Source: Linnemannia hyalina
Taxonomy: Eukaryota; Mortierellomycota; Mortierellomycetes; Mortierellales; Mortierellaceae
Assembly (NCBI GenBank): GCA_019671135.1
Contig: JAHRHY010000017.1
Location: 1,054,001-1,118,000, forward strand
Direction: 5' to 3'
DNA: 64,000 bases
This document shows, in pieces, positions 23,676 to 36,100 of the stretch. A model generated the notes under the pieces. The model did not search any database. It was given only the letters and a program-made list of their open reading frames with translations, and had not been told where the DNA came from. The position numbers and the translations under genes were made by a program. Position 1 is the stretch's first letter; each line of letters opens with the position of its first letter.

Positions 23676-24507
23676 ACTTCCAATGCCTCGTTTGTGTTGC
23701 TTGTCAGAGCTGTAAAAAAGGATTAGCATCTAAGATGGCCGTTGCCGAGGGTATTGAGGTTCGCTTCAAAAGATCCAACAACAACAACAAAATAAGGAAA
23801 GATGGGGAGGAATGTCAGCCAGAGAGAACGAACGAAGAAAGAAAGAAAGAAAGAAAGAGAGGTAGCGTGAGAATGGATGGGATAAGCAGGTGGTTTATGC
23901 CTTGTTGTGTTCAGGTGCGACATGACGCATGCATGCACGCACATCTGCAGGATGGCCCTTTATCCATCCCCCGCATCCCGCTTATGCGATCTCACTTTTT
24001 CGTTCACATCGTGTGAGGAAAAGGTAAAAAAGCACGAGGATCAGACAGGGATGGATCAGGAGTGAGTGAGCGATTATTTTTTTTATCTCCTCTTCGTTGC
24101 TATGCCGTCCACTCTACTGCCCTCACTCCTTTTTCTTTTCAACTGAACTCATTCCATACATTGTTCCTTTTTCTTTCTTCTCTTCTCTTCTCACTCACTT
24201 CACCTCATTCTCACCTCTTTTACGCCCTCACTTCCCAGCACACCATTGGGAACACAAGCACCACTCTCTCTCTTGACCATTTCGCTCATTCAATCTCCTT
24301 CTTGCCTTTTAGCTTTTCTCTCTCTGACGATAAGCATACCCCTCTCCCCTTTTCTCTTCTACCGCATCATTTTTTTTCTTACACGCTTGATACCCCTTCC
24401 CTTCTTTCTTTTACTTTTTTTCCTTTTCTATTCTTCCCTCACCCATCTCCATCCTACCCATCCTACCTCACATACCCTTCCCACCAACCAAGACCAACCC
24501 ACTCAAG

Positions 24508-27000
24508 ATGCCACCTCCAGCACCAGGCTGCTTCGACTCCTTCAGAGGCCTCTTCATCACCCCTCCAACCTCCCAAAACCCCTCTAACCGCGCACCCTCC
24601 ACCAATGGCTCCTCCACCGGTAACAACAACATCACCTCCGGTATCCATGCCCCCCTAGCCATCGTCGACATGGGCAGTAACGGGATCCGGTTCGGGATCA
24701 TTGCTTCTCTCGATCGACACCTCCCCGTTCTGTATGAGGAACGCGCTCCGATTTCGTTGTTCGAGGCTCAGTTTTCGTCGAACGAGGGCGAGTCGGATGA
24801 TCTGGACCTTGTCACGTTTGCTGCCTCAGGGGCTAGCGCACCACGCGCCACGAATGGAAAGAAGAACGGTGCTGGGACCACGCCTCACTTGAACCGGTTG
24901 TCGTCGAATAGGACGGCTGTCACGCCTTCGATTTCCAACTCTGCGACCATTGCTGTCATGGGCAAGGCGGACGGTGAAGACGAAGAGGAGGATCACCGAG
25001 ACGAGGATATGGAGGATCTCTTGGACGACGAAGCTAATAACACCGGAGCTCTTAGCAAGGCCGATCTGAGAAAGACCCTCGTCGCTAGCGGAGAGTTTGA
25101 CCACGATATCACCATCTCTGGAGCGACCCTCAAACCCATCCGTGCCACTGGTTCTAAAACCACCTCTGAGCGTCAACCGATCAGCGAGAAGGTCATTGAC
25201 GAGGTCGTCCGGACCTTTGAGCGCTGGCAGGCGCTCTGCCACCAGGCCAACGTTGAGGCTGTCCGTGTGATCGCTACCGAAGCTACGAGGACCGCTCCAA
25301 ACTCTGAAGAGTTCCAGGCTCGGATCAAGGCTGCGACGGGTTGGTCGGTCGAGTTGTTGTCCAAGGCCCAGGAGGCTAATATTGGTGCATTGGGGGTCAT
25401 GGCCTCGTATCATACCGTCCAGGGTCTGTTTATGGATTTGGGTGGTGGGTCCGTGCAGTTGAACTACATTATTCGTGGGCCTGGAGATGGACAGGGCGCA
25501 AGTTCTCCAAATGCTCAGTCGTGGCCTTATGGTGCGGCCGCCTTGTCGAAGAGGTTGAATGCCTGTGGGTCGGATCAGGTCGCGCGACAGGAGATCTTTG
25601 ACGAGATGGTGTTGGCGTTCAAGCATGGTCTCGAGACTATCAATGTCGCGCCTGCGGTCCGTGAGCATAACGAGCGAGAGGGTGGGTACAGGATGTACCT
25701 GTCTGGTGGAGGGTTCCGGGCACTGGGCTACCTGCTGATGGCGCACAAGATGAAGAAATCCAAGGATGGATCCCGCTACCCAATCCCAATCATCAACGGA
25801 TACATGGCTTCAGGAAAGGAACTGTCCAAGGTCGTCCACGAGTATCGCAACCTCGCCCCCGAGGAGGTCCAGACCTGCTTCCGTGTCTCGAAGCGTCGTG
25901 CCAAGTTGGTCCCTGCCTGCGCGACTCTCATGGCGGCCGTCATGGAAGTAGTCCCTATCAAGGATGTCTTGTTTTCGGAGGGTGGTGTGCGTCAGGGTGG
26001 ATGCTTTGGAATGTTACCGCCCGCGATCCAGAACAAGGACCCAGCCTACGAGACTGTACATAACTTTGTCCGCAACTTTGGAGGTGGACAACCCGCCTTG
26101 CACGCGTCGGATTTGAACACTTTGACGTCGTTTGTCTCTTCGGCCCTGCCTCCAGATTTCGCCAACTGTTGTCTCCTCCCTCCCATTGCTGGTTCTGCAC
26201 ACGCGACGGAGGTCTCGGACAAGGATGCGGAGGGACTGTCGGTCTTTATCGAGAGTCTTCCTCGTCTGATTCCCTTGTTGGTATTGGTCATGAACTGCTA
26301 CAACCAACTCCCTAAGGAAGCCCGCTCCACCGCCGCCTGGCAGCTCTTCCTCCCCGGAGGCGCTCTCGCCAACTGCTACGGCCTCACCCACAACGACCGT
26401 GCCATCCTCGCCACCGTCCTCTCTGAGCGTCATGAGGGAGACCTTGCCGACCCCGAATCGGGCGACGCGATCAAGAAGCTGGTGCCCGGTGGCAAGATTG
26501 CACGTCAAGCTGCCAAGTACCTCGGCAAGATCTTGGCCCTTGCTGGGTTGTGTTCTCCCTTGCCCGGGTTGGCGACGTTGTTATTGGGCACTGGAGGTGG
26601 ACACTCGAAGCACGGTACTGGCCGCATCTCGTTTGAACACCATTCCCCACCCACTATCGACACCGGTGCTGAAGGACGTAGGGATGCGGACAGGACGCGT
26701 GTCGGCGAGGAGGACCGCTCCACTATCGGCTCTTTTGAGGAGAGACAGCGAGACCTGAATCAAGAAGTCGTGATCTTGCGGCGCGGTCTGTCGTCCGAGG
26801 GACAGCATGTTCATGCACAGGTTGCGGTTCGTGTCGACAAGGGACATCCATTGTTGGAAGCGCCCCATGTCCATGATGCGGTCAAGTCTCTTGCGGAGGC
26901 TGCTGCCAAGACCCATGGCTTTGTTGGGTCTCACGGTTCGACTGTTGGGCATGATGAGGACCATTACCCTAACAAGGGTAAATCTGTCCAGTACTCTTAG
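24508..27000 (+). CDS. RTG2: Rtg2-like retrograde regulator with Ppx/GppA fold (single exon)
   Basis: In yeast Rtg2 is a cytosolic sensor that signals mitochondrial dysfunction to the Rtg1/Rtg3 transcription factors and also sits in the SLIK complex. The single open frame encodes 830 residues, against 588 in yeast. The Ppx/GppA ATP-binding fold is clear: phosphate loop AIVDMGSNGIRFG (residues 51-63), RVIATEATRTA (about 254-264) and the second loop GLFMDLGGGSVQLNY (about 306-320). An extra Ser/Asp/Glu-rich insertion occupies about residues 100-190. The HD-like C-terminal part carries FLPGGALANCYGLTHNDRAILATVLSERH. The last 130 residues are a less ordered extension. The first ATG with a good context lies after a CT-rich leader. 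Long open frames on the opposite strand are shadows. Confidence 0.9.
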   Translation: MPPPAPGCFDSFRGLFITPPTSQNPSNRAPSTNGSSTGNNNITSGIHAPLAIVDMGSNGIRFGIIASLDRHLPVLYEERAPISLFEAQFSSNEGESDDLDLVTFAASGASAPRATNGKKNGAGTTPHLNRLSSNRTAVTPSISNSATIAVMGKADGEDEEEDHRDEDMEDLLDDEANNTGALSKADLRKTLVASGEFDHDITISGATLKPIRATGSKTTSERQPISEKVIDEVVRTFERWQALCHQANVEAVRVIATEATRTAPNSEEFQARIKAATGWSVELLSKAQEANIGALGVMASYHTVQGLFMDLGGGSVQLNYIIRGPGDGQGASSPNAQSWPYGAAALSKRLNACGSDQVARQEIFDEMVLAFKHGLETINVAPAVREHNEREGGYRMYLSGGGFRALGYLLMAHKMKKSKDGSRYPIPIINGYMASGKELSKVVHEYRNLAPEEVQTCFRVSKRRAKLVPACATLMAAVMEVVPIKDVLFSEGGVRQGGCFGMLPPAIQNKDPAYETVHNFVRNFGGGQPALHASDLNTLTSFVSSALPPDFANCCLLPPIAGSAHATEVSDKDAEGLSVFIESLPRLIPLLVLVMNCYNQLPKEARSTAAWQLFLPGGALANCYGLTHNDRAILATVLSERHEGDLADPESGDAIKKLVPGGKIARQAAKYLGKILALAGLCSPLPGLATLLLGTGGGHSKHGTGRISFEHHSPPTIDTGAEGRRDADRTRVGEEDRSTIGSFEERQRDLNQEVVILRRGLSSEGQHVHAQVAVRVDKGHPLLEAPHVHDAVKSLAEAAAKTHGFVGSHGSTVGHDEDHYPNKGKSVQYS

Positions 27001-27203
27001 CTCCCTTGTTCATCTTGTTCATAGGTTTTAACATATCCATATAGCAATAGCCTACGGCCCCAAAAAAAAAAAAAAAAAAAATACATCACATCTTTTCCCA
27101 CACAAAGACACAGAAGCGCGAAAAACGTACGAAAGAAACCAAAAGGCGAAAATTATTTATGCAACCAAACTACACCTCCAAAACCATCCACCCTCCTACC
27201 ATT
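27001..27203. other. Convergent 3' region of RTG2 and KEL3
   Basis: These 203 bp between two converging stop codons contain a 19-nt A run (27063-27081) and short A-rich stretches suited to 3' end formation. Nothing else is apparent. Confidence 0.4.
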
Positions 27204-27723
27204 CTATCGACGATGTCTAGACATAAGCTTATTGTAAACCTCGCCCATCTTCAACACCCCACCCCTACCACCCATCCGTCCAGCCGCATCATTATCGTCA
27301 TCCTCGTCGAGTCCAGCGTCAAGACGCATTTGAGCCATCTGGGCCAGGATAGGTTGCCACTCGTTGAATTTCGCCTCGGCCAGGAGGAAGCCGTCGTGGC
27401 GGAGCGCCTTTCCGGTCTTTGTGCTGTCCTCAAATGCTTTTAGTACCCAGTACTCCGCTATTGGTGGGGTAGCGAAAAAAAAGAAAAGGAAGAAGAGAAA
27501 AAAAAAAGGAAGTTAGTGGTGCTGAACACAGCAGAAAATAAAGACGAAACACACAAACGCGACAAAAAAAACGGGGGGGACGTACTGGTGCGGCCATAGA
27601 ACTCCTTGAGAGTCTCGCCAATAGTAGGAGTACTGGCAGTCTCCTCCTCCGTCATGGCCAAACGCGCCGCAAGATCAACACCGCTCAACTGCGACGGCAC
27701 AACCTCCACCACCGCTTCCTCTC

Positions 27724-27754
<31 letters not shown>

Positions 27755-30693
27755 CTTCTCTCCCCCTCCAGCACCACCCTCGGCACCAGCAGCAACAGGG
27801 GTGGAAACACCAGAGGCAGGATCGATGGCGCCAGCGCTTGGTGTCGATTCAGCCGTGGCCTTGTCCTTCTTGTCCTTCTTGTCCTTCTTGTCCTTCTTTT
27901 CCTTCTTTTCCTTCTTCTCCTTCTTGTCCTTCTTTTCTTTCTTGTCGGTGTCCTTGTCGTCCTTGGAAGATTCCTTGTCCTTCTTGGATTTCTTCTCCTT
28001 CTTGGCCGAAGAACTCTCGACCACAGCTTCCTCCTCCTCGACGTCCTCGACGTCCTCGCCTTCCTCGCCTTCCTCGTCCTCGTCCTCATCATCTTCGTCG
28101 TCATCATCGTCATCGTCGTCCTCGTCATCCGATCCCTCCTCCTCATCATCCGACTCCTCACCCAACCACAACTGCGACTCAAACTCGGACGCCCGCAGAC
28201 AGATATACTCACTCATCTTGTCCAGATTCAACGAAAAGAAATCATCCAGCGTGTACTCGCGATCCTTGATCTCCAAAATACCACCAAAGATGAACAAGGT
28301 CGACTTCTGGACGGCCAACATGGTGTTGTAGCGAGGGCAGGGCATCAAGGGCTCCTCTTCATCATCGTCGTCGTCGGGAAACGCGTTGTTGGCGTTGTAG
28401 CCGCGCGTGCGGCCCTTACCCTTCTTCTTGTCCGCCTCGGCTTCAGCCTCGGGTTCGGGTGTGGCGGGTGCTGCGGCCTTGGGGAGGATACCGGCGGCGG
28501 CGAGGGCGGCAGCAGCAAGAGCCTCCTTGGTCAAGATCGCCTCCTCCTCGACAGGGGTTCCAGTCGCCGACTCTTTCTGCTCCTGTTCCTGTCCCTGCAC
28601 CTTGGGAGTTCCTGGCTGCTCATCCGTACCAACAACCGATCCAGCTGCAGAAGCCTCTCCAGCAACAACAGGAGTACTGACGCCATCTTCGTTATCGGAC
28701 TCCTCGAAATCGCCATAATCAAACTCATCATCCGTACTCTCTTCCCACTTCATCTTCTCCCGCTTCTCCTCCCCATCCTGGTCTGCACCACCCTGTCCTC
28801 CTCCTCCAGAACCTTGCTTAGGCTTCCTGGTCTTCTTCTTCTTGGCAGTTTTGGGCCTCTTCAAGTTCATCGGAAACCACCGTCCAGTATCATGCTGATA
28901 AGTCCACAGCTCATTAAAGAACGTACTCTCCAACGTCTCCTCGTTCACATCATCATCAAACACCCCTCCAAACAACACCGCCCGATTCTTATACGGCGCC
29001 ATCGCACACCCAGACCTCGCTGAAGGGGCCGACCCGGACTTTTTCTTCTTCTCCCAGCGAATCATCTTTGGATCCTGATGCATCTTTAACAACCACGTAT
29101 CCGTATGCACTACACCCTTGGGCCTCTGTCCCTTGGTATACTCCTTACAGTACCCTCCATACAAGATCACTCCCTCATTACATGGGATGAACGAGAATCC
29201 AGACCGGGCAGAAGGGCGGATCATCTGTTCGGGAAGCTCGACCTTTGTCCATTTGTACTCGAGGGTGTCAAAGACCCAGAGGTCGTCGTAGTATCGGGTA
29301 TCGACATAGTTGTCGTAGAAGCCTCCAAACATCACCAGGAAGTTCTTCCAAAGCGTCATTCGGTGGCCGGAGCGAGCTGTTGGTTTGGGCTTCACTTCGA
29401 GTTTCTCCCATGCGTTCGTCTTCATATCCATCGACCAAAAGTCCTATTGCATTGGCATTGAATAAAAAAAAGATAGTTAGTTTTTTTGCTGGGCAAGGAA
29501 AAAGATGATACTCCTCAGCAATAAGAAGAAGTGATCCAAAAAAAAAAAGGCAAATCGAAGGGGCACACCTTGTAGTGGAAAAACTGGGTCTCGTTAGGGG
29601 AGGCAAACTCGCCACCAAACAGAAACAGAGTTCCTGCAGGGGTGATGGCGATCTGGTGAGAGGATCGTGGGCCGGGCGAGTTTGGGGATGTGATCCTGCG
29701 CCATTCGTCCTTTTCAATGTTGTACCGGTACAGGTCGTTATAGAACGCACTATTTTTTCCAATTAATTAGCAGCGTTATTAGTAATGATGAGTTGGCACA
29801 GTTGATGGAGGTGTGGCATAGGCTACCATTGGAATGAGGGGGCTGGAAAGGGACTTACCAGCGGGCTCCGTCGTAGAACTCGCCTCCGAAAAAGATCAGC
29901 TCGTTGACATTGAGAGGGTTGGCCGTCAATGTGGCGTTCGCACGACGACTATTGAAGGTTACGTCAACAAAGAGTTTTCCTGTTAGATGACGCCACAAGA
30001 ATTCAAAACAAACATCTCCTGGAATCCATGTCCGTCGATGGCTATCGTCCTTACCTAGGTGGTCCACTCCAGACTTCCTCGACAATCTTGACCTTCTCCT
30101 CTTGCTACCAAGGATAAACCAAAAAAAAAAAAAAAAAGACAGCAGAGTGAGTATCTATGTCTCCTTCTCACAACAACTACAAAACCAATCGAACGAAGGA
30201 AAAGAAGATTGGTGTTTACCTCCTTCTGGAAGTTGGCGAGGATAGTCTCGATATCTTCTTCCTGCTCCTCCATGTTCTTGGCTTTATCCTTCTTTTGCTT
30301 CTTGGTCTGCTTGCGGTCTTGCTATTTTCACACACAACATCAAAACACGAAATCATGGGGTTAGCACAGTCATAAGAAAGAGTAGATAGTCCTCAATGAT
30401 ACCATGATTGAGACGCAGGATAGTTTACCTTCTCGGCGACCTTGGCCTTGTGCTCCTTTGTCTTTTTCTTCTTCTATTGTATCGTTCAGTCAATTTGGTG
30501 GCGGAGGGTGATAAAAATAAGAAAAAAGAGTTGTCGCGTGGATTTGTGGTTGGGTGAGTGTGCTGCATTACTGTGTGCTCGTTCGCATCGCTCTCACTGA
30601 CACATCCTTCAAGGAGCTCCTCCATCAGATTCCTCTGCAACGGAAAGTGAATCCACCGATCCTTGTCCCGCCGCTTACATCCTTCTTGGCCAT
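27204..30693 (-). CDS. KEL3: Kelch-repeat protein of the Kel3/KLHDC4 type (8 exons)
   Basis: This is a kelch beta-propeller protein of the KLHDC4/Kel3 family, whose role is little known. The exons are 30679-30693, 30429-30473, 30220-30321, 30055-30104, 29859-29948, 29569-29749, 27586-29443 and 27204-27457, giving 864 residues. Exon 1 encodes only MAKKD. The Lys-rich N-terminus, then LANFQKE and ANPLNVNELIFFGGEFYDG, follow the KLHDC4 order exactly. Kelch blades run to about residue 400 (repeated FGG motifs, RSGHRM, RSGFSF, RSGCAM). A long acidic insertion and a block of KKEKKDKKEK units (encoded by a TCCTTCTTG-type tandem repeat at 27855-27960) lie between the last blade (FIFGGILEIKDREYTLDDFFSL) and the C-terminal helical exon. 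Every junction keeps phase, including the split Trp codon after GAR. Confidence 0.88.
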
Positions 30694-32086
30694 GGTGATC
30701 TGTTGCTGTCTTTATCTTGGTCAGAGTTGTATGTTTGAGAACTGATCAGCAAGCACCCTTGTAAGAAAAATATAAAAAAAAAGGAGCAGTCCTTCCCATC
30801 CAACCTTCCAACCTTCCAACCTGTGCAATATGAAACTTTCATCACAGCCTCCCTTGTCTTCCTGTGATTTGCTCACACCCAGCGAATCCCATGTCCCTGG
30901 CAAAAGAGTCCGCCGCCATGCGATTTGCCATGCCGCTTGTTGTTCCTTTTGCTCCGCACCCACGAGACTAACAATAAACACCTACATACCTCCGACCCGA
31001 AGAAAAGAAAAAAAAAAATGTCCAACCCCAGCTCCAATCCTCTGTCAAGAACCCTCGTTTTTTTCTCTTTTGTTATTATTGTGTCTTGCAAAGGATCATA
31101 TTGACGACAAAGAGCCAACGAAATATAGGGACAGCTCAAGGACCACAAAAAAAAACAGACAAACAAAAACAAAACGAAACAACTATCGTAACGTGCTCTG
31201 GGATGTTGCAATAGGAAGATCATAAACAACAAGGAAAAATAAACGATTCACGACCAGGTGTGTCTGTGCCTGGCATGAACAACAAAGTACTGAACACAGG
31301 ATTGCTAGAAAAACAATGACAACAAAAGACGTGGGAGGTTAGCAAGTTGAAGTTCATAGAGAGAGAAGAAGGGGGGGACCCGGACCACTTTTTCCACCCC
31401 CCGTTGGTATGATGATCGCTTACAAACTGTCTGTCTGTTCTGGCCCGTGAGTGGGCAGGCACATTTTTCTACAACATACAAACGATTCGGGGTTTTTGTT
31501 ATCTTTTGTTTTTATTTTTAACACTGAGAAAAAAGTGCAAAGCACGCAAGATGAGAAGGGTAACTGGGCGAGGGTGGGTGCGTGCAAAAAGAAGGAATGG
31601 AAAGAAAAAGAACTGTTCATACAATGGCAAAGGAAAGACTATCTTACAACATGTGCAAATGAAGCGCACATAAACAAAAGAAAAATGAAAAGAAAAATGA
31701 AAACGAAGACAAGGGATGGCCAGTGCTGGACAAGACCTGCAACTGGGCCCATGCCCCCTTTCTTCCGGGTCTCGGAAGGGAGAAAGAAGGAAAACAAATA
31801 AACAAAGAAAAAAAAAGAGTGCTACGGTCGCGCGCGTCTTGCTTGTTGACACTAGCGAGGGGAGTAGGGGGTAACTTGGGTGGTTGCGTTCATTACAACG
31901 TCAAACGTCAGCATAACGTTAACGTAATTGAGAAGAGGAAGGGAGGTTGGGGTTTGGATAGGAAAGTAAAGTGAGGGAGAGAGAAGCGGTCAGAAGAGAC
32001 AATCCTCCTTCCCTCTCCATCTCCTCCATCTCCTCTCTTTTGGAGTGTGGAGTGTTTTCTCACACACGAGGAGTCTGCAAGAAGGC
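30694..32086. other. Intergenic region between KEL3 and the Ser-rich gene
   Basis: These 1.4 kb contain the KEL3 promoter at the left and, at the right, the 3' UTR of the Ser-rich gene. A-rich runs of 8-12 nt are frequent on the plus strand. No open frame has a recognised domain. Confidence 0.4.
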
Positions 32087-33172
32087 CTAAACTCCGTTGA
32101 CTTGGAGGGCTTGATAGGTCTCCAATTGCAAAAGCCAATGCTGGCTTGGGCTCGTGGGCATGCCGCGAACTATCCGGGGATCCGTTCGTCCGTCCATGGC
32201 AGACAAGGCCGACCGCATCGTCTTCTCGTCCAAAGCACGCTGACCCTCTGGGGGCGAATCGGGCCCAGCCCAGCCAGGGTGATCGTCCTCGTCCTCGTCA
32301 TCCTCCTCCTTGTCTTCGACCATAGCCACATCGACAAAGTCGACCTCGTCGAAATTGGGGAAACTGACATAATTGCTCCTTGACCGGATCACACCGCCAC
32401 TCGACTCCAGACTCCTGTCGTTTTGGCTGGAAGTAGGGACGGATTGGGAGCGCTTGGAAGAGGCGGCAATGGAGAAATCGGCGAGGGACTCTTTGGCGGC
32501 AGAATAGGAGGAAGAGGTGCGGATAGAGGCAGTCGAGTTGGGGGGCGAGGAGGCGGTCAGGGCACCTCCTAATGCGTTTTGGATGCCGTCGAGGATAGAG
32601 TTGGCCCTGCTGCTACTGCTGCTTGATTCAGGGACGGCAAAGGGTGCAAAGGTGGGCGAGTGCGGTGGGGACTGTGCCGAGATTAAGGAGGTACAGGCCG
32701 CGATGCAGGTGGCCGTTGTCAAGAGTCTGAGAGGGGGGTGGATCGACGGGTGAGGATATGAGATTGTTGTTGCGGACGATAGCGAGTGGCCATGCTTGAT
32801 TGAGCCCTGGTGTGATGATGTTGATAGAACTGGCATTGGCATTGTTGGCGATATCGTTGATGGAGAGGTGGGTCGAGTTGAAGTAGAGGCGGCGAGGGAT
32901 GAGGTGAGTGCCGACGTGGGCTTTTTGTGCTTGTGCTGCGTTGAAGAGGTAGTGGAGATGATGGATCGGTTGGATGTAGACGGAGCGAGGCGAGGGGAGG
33001 TTGGTCTGAGGGTAGAGAGGCGAGTGTTGGGTGAAGTAGAATAGGAAGGAGAGGAAGAGATGGAAGGAGAGGAGGAAGAGGAAGGGAGAGAGTGTTTTCT
33101 ATTTGAGCTGGATCGGGGTGCTGGTATTCTTGAGTTGGAGGAAGACGAGGAGGAAGAGAGGACAGCGGCCAT
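32087..33172 (-). CDS. Ser/Thr/Pro-rich protein of unknown function (single exon)
   Basis: The open frame of 361 codons has strongly biased composition: Ser, Thr and Pro make up most of residues 1-140, including several poly-Ser runs. A short hydrophobic stretch (LLTTATCIAACTSLISA, about residues 150-166) could be a membrane segment. Two segments look more constrained: SRANSILDGIQNALGGAL near residue 190, and the C-terminal region with YVSFPNFDEVDFVDVAMVED, an acidic cluster and WLLQLETYQALQVNG. I do not recognise a family. The start at 33172 follows a leader without stops in another frame, so an upstream exon cannot be excluded. It could be a regulatory protein with a conserved C-terminal motif. 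Confidence 0.7.
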   Translation of the reverse strand: MAAVLSSSSSSSNSRIPAPRSSSNRKHSLPSSSSSPSISSSPSYSTSPNTRLSTLRPTSPRLAPSTSNRSIISTTSSTQHKHKKPTSALTSSLAASTSTRPTSPSTISPTMPMPVLSTSSHQGSIKHGHSLSSATTISYPHPSIHPPLRLLTTATCIAACTSLISAQSPPHSPTFAPFAVPESSSSSSRANSILDGIQNALGGALTASSPPNSTASIRTSSSYSAAKESLADFSIAASSKRSQSVPTSSQNDRSLESSGGVIRSRSNYVSFPNFDEVDFVDVAMVEDKEEDDEDEDDHPGWAGPDSPPEGQRALDEKTMRSALSAMDGRTDPRIVRGMPTSPSQHWLLQLETYQALQVNGV

Positions 33173-36100
33173 TGAATCGTCCTTTTATATGAGGATATGG
33201 TATATGAGTGGAGTTGTTGCCTTTCGGGTGCCTGGGTTGAAAATGAATGAAGGCGCACAGGGGTCGTCGGTGGTTGTCGGATATGAAAAAAAGAGATGAA
33301 AAACCTTTCGTCGTTTGTAGGATGGTCTGGTTGAAAGATGGTTGTTGGGCTTGTTGGGCTTGTTGGATGGTATGTGTGAAACAGAGAGAGGGGAAGAAAG
33401 AGAGATTGGCGCAAGGGCGTGTATGAAAATATGAATATGTATGCAGGTTTTTCTTTGTTGTTGTCGTTGATGTGTTGCTGTTTGTTGAAGTTGAGTCCAA
33501 GGACGATAGAAAAGATGCACGAGAAAAGAGAAACCGACGGAGAGGAGAGTGTTGAAGGGAGAAGGGACAGTGCTGTTGTTGGGGTCTAGTGTGTTATGTG
33601 TTCAATTGCTTTGTGAGGATGGTCTTGGGTTGTTGTTGTTGATGTTTGTGCCAGTTGTAGGGAGTTGTTGTTGTTGCTGGTGGTCAGAGTTGAAAGGAAA
33701 AAAAAAGTAGTAGGAGTGAAGTGGAGTTGGAGTAGGGGGTGAAGCAGGAAGAGAAAGAAGTAGCAGGGGTTGAAAGAGAATCAAGAGGGTTGAATGAGAA
33801 AGAAAGAAAGAATGAATGAATGAGAGGAGAAGAAAGAAGTGAATGGTTGAAAGAAGAAGACATAAAAAAGGTGGGGGAGGGGTTTAATAAAAGTCGAGGC
33901 ACTGGCGATTGAATCGAATAGAATAGGATACAATAATAATAACAATAACAACATATGTAATGCTGACAGAAGGCCATCTGCATACAGGAATAGCACGGGC
34001 ACTCCTTCTCTCTTATTGTGCCGATTAGTAAAACAAAAGGGCGGGCATGACTAGACTGGCCTTGTCTTCTTCAAAAGTGGTGTCATCCATGGGTATTTTA
34101 TTCTCACTTCCACCTACTCATCTTCAGCCTATTTACTCTGTGTGTCTTATCCACCTCACACATATACATGCACTCGCCACAATGCCATGAATATGAATAT
34201 CAGTATGAATATGCCAGTCATCAATGCTAATCCCAATGCCAATGCGCTTGTCCTGTTGTAGAGAAAAGGGGATTCTCTATTGTCTTGGCAGCAGAAGGCG
34301 TGCCTGACTGCCTGACAGCTTGTACGCCTGGATGACTAGGGGACATGATTTGATTTCTATGGGGGGGATGGAATAAGAAATAGATGGATGGACAATACAT
34401 GCAATAATAACCAGTGCATGTGTGAGTGTGTGCCTGGCTGACTTGCACACAACACCCCTTATTCCAACCAGACTGACAAGCAGACTCGGGTCACTCTTGT
34501 CCTTTGTGAACAAAAAAAAAAGCACACACAAAACACTCTACAGACTCCTTTTTCTTTCCATTGCATTCTTTCACAAATGACAATGACAAATCCACTCTCC
34601 CGTTCTCTACTTGTCTGTATGCCTTGCACTGGGATTGTCCTTGTCGCTGGTTGGCTGTCTTCGAGGCAAGCAAAGTGTGCCTGTGTGCATGTGTGAACTT
34701 TGCCGGACGAGTGAGTAAAAGGCTCCGTTCAGTAATGAGATAATTCAACTGCCTGTCGTGTCAATGAGCATTATCGTGATAATTGGACCAAGGACGGAAG
34801 GGAAGGAGTACTATTTTCCCCTTGGGTTCTATGTTAACGGCCGACTCTTCTTTTTTTTCGTTCTTTTTCTGCTGGTGTTGTTCTCTGATTTCCAATGGTG
34901 GTGATGGATGGGATGGGATGGGATAGACAATGCGGAATGTCGTCGTTTGTCGTTGTGTGCGTCTATGTATCCACATTCTCCCGCCTTCTGTCTGTTTGTC
35001 TTGCACATCATCCGTTGTCGGCTGTGAATTGATGGATGGGATGGGACATGCTTTCTTTCCTTTCTGTGCTGGTCGTCTGCTGTTTAGGTCACCTGGACCC
35101 ACAAAAAGGATCTGCCTGTCAACAAGACAAGCAAACAAGCAAGCAGAACGAATGGAAAGGTTGGATGGATACACTCCATACCATTGAGCCCGCGCATTGT
35201 TGTTCTCCTTTCCCGGAGTCCTCTCCGCCACTCTCTTCTCTTTCCTTCTCTCTTCCTCGTTCCCTCAAGTAACAGGTCGTTCACAACAAGCACAATTGCT
35301 AGACCCGTTGCCCTTTTGTTCCTTCGCTGCGTCCTTGGCATGAGGACAGCATTGGAGCGAAAGAAAGAGAGGTCCTGTCGCTGAATACTGTTGGTTCGCA
35401 GGTCCTTCCTTCCGTTTTTGCCTTTGCTTTAGTCTCGACCGCTTCTTGTTTTTCTTTGTCCTACAGCACCGCAGCTGGACGCAGTAACGGATCGACTCTA
35501 TTTCTTCTGATTAACAATGGCTTTTCCTTTTCCCTTACCTTGCCTTGCTTCACTCCCTCTCCTCGTGTTTTTCCTTCCTTCGCATCTATTCAACCAACCC
35601 CTCTTTTTCTCTTGTTGAGTCCTTCTCGCTAAATGGGTTAACCATAGTTGCGCTTTCGCAGCTGCATGTAGTTGCATGCTTGTGTGTCTCTCTCTTTCGT
35701 CCTTCTATCGCACCCTTGCTTAAATGGCTGTCTTGGATACTTTATCGCTAATGGATTCATTTGAGTATAGGGACATGGATAAAATATGTTATTTTGTTCC
35801 CCCTCACTTCTCTCATTCCACCCGCCCTGCCCTGCCGAGCTGTTGTGCCCAACTTTTTAACTTTTTAGCCCATGTCTCTCAAATTCCTCTCCTCCGCTAA
35901 AAACAACCGCCCTGTCCTTCATTTTTGAAGGCGCTTTTGTGTGTGGGGCGCTGTTTGTGAGGCGCCAAAAAAATGAGGGTGTGTCCAGACTCTTTCCTTT
36001 TCCTATTAATGCCGCAAAGTAGAAAGAAAACCCTGCACAAATAAGACCGCAGCCAACTTATTGATAGTACGTGCGTGTACCTGAATATGAACATGAACGT

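Larger units (their letters stand above)
23052..24507. other. Intergenic region with short diverged repeats and RTG2 leader
   Basis: The left part holds two diverged copies of a short repeat, listed separately, and two copies of a GAGAAATAAAATTGT element followed by an A run (about 23199 and 23341). From 24100 to 24507 the plus strand is very rich in C and T, as expected for the promoter and 5' leader of RTG2. A GAAA tetranucleotide run is at 23838-23860. No gene was recognised. Confidence 0.45.

Noticed and set aside
24826..25746. 306-codon open frame on the minus strand
   Set aside because: It is antisense to RTG2 and reflects codon bias of that gene; no domain is seen.
27606..28331. Ser-rich open frame of 241 codons on the plus strand
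   Set aside because: It is the complement of the Lys/Glu/Asp-rich part of KEL3; poly-Ser here is the shadow of the acidic tract.
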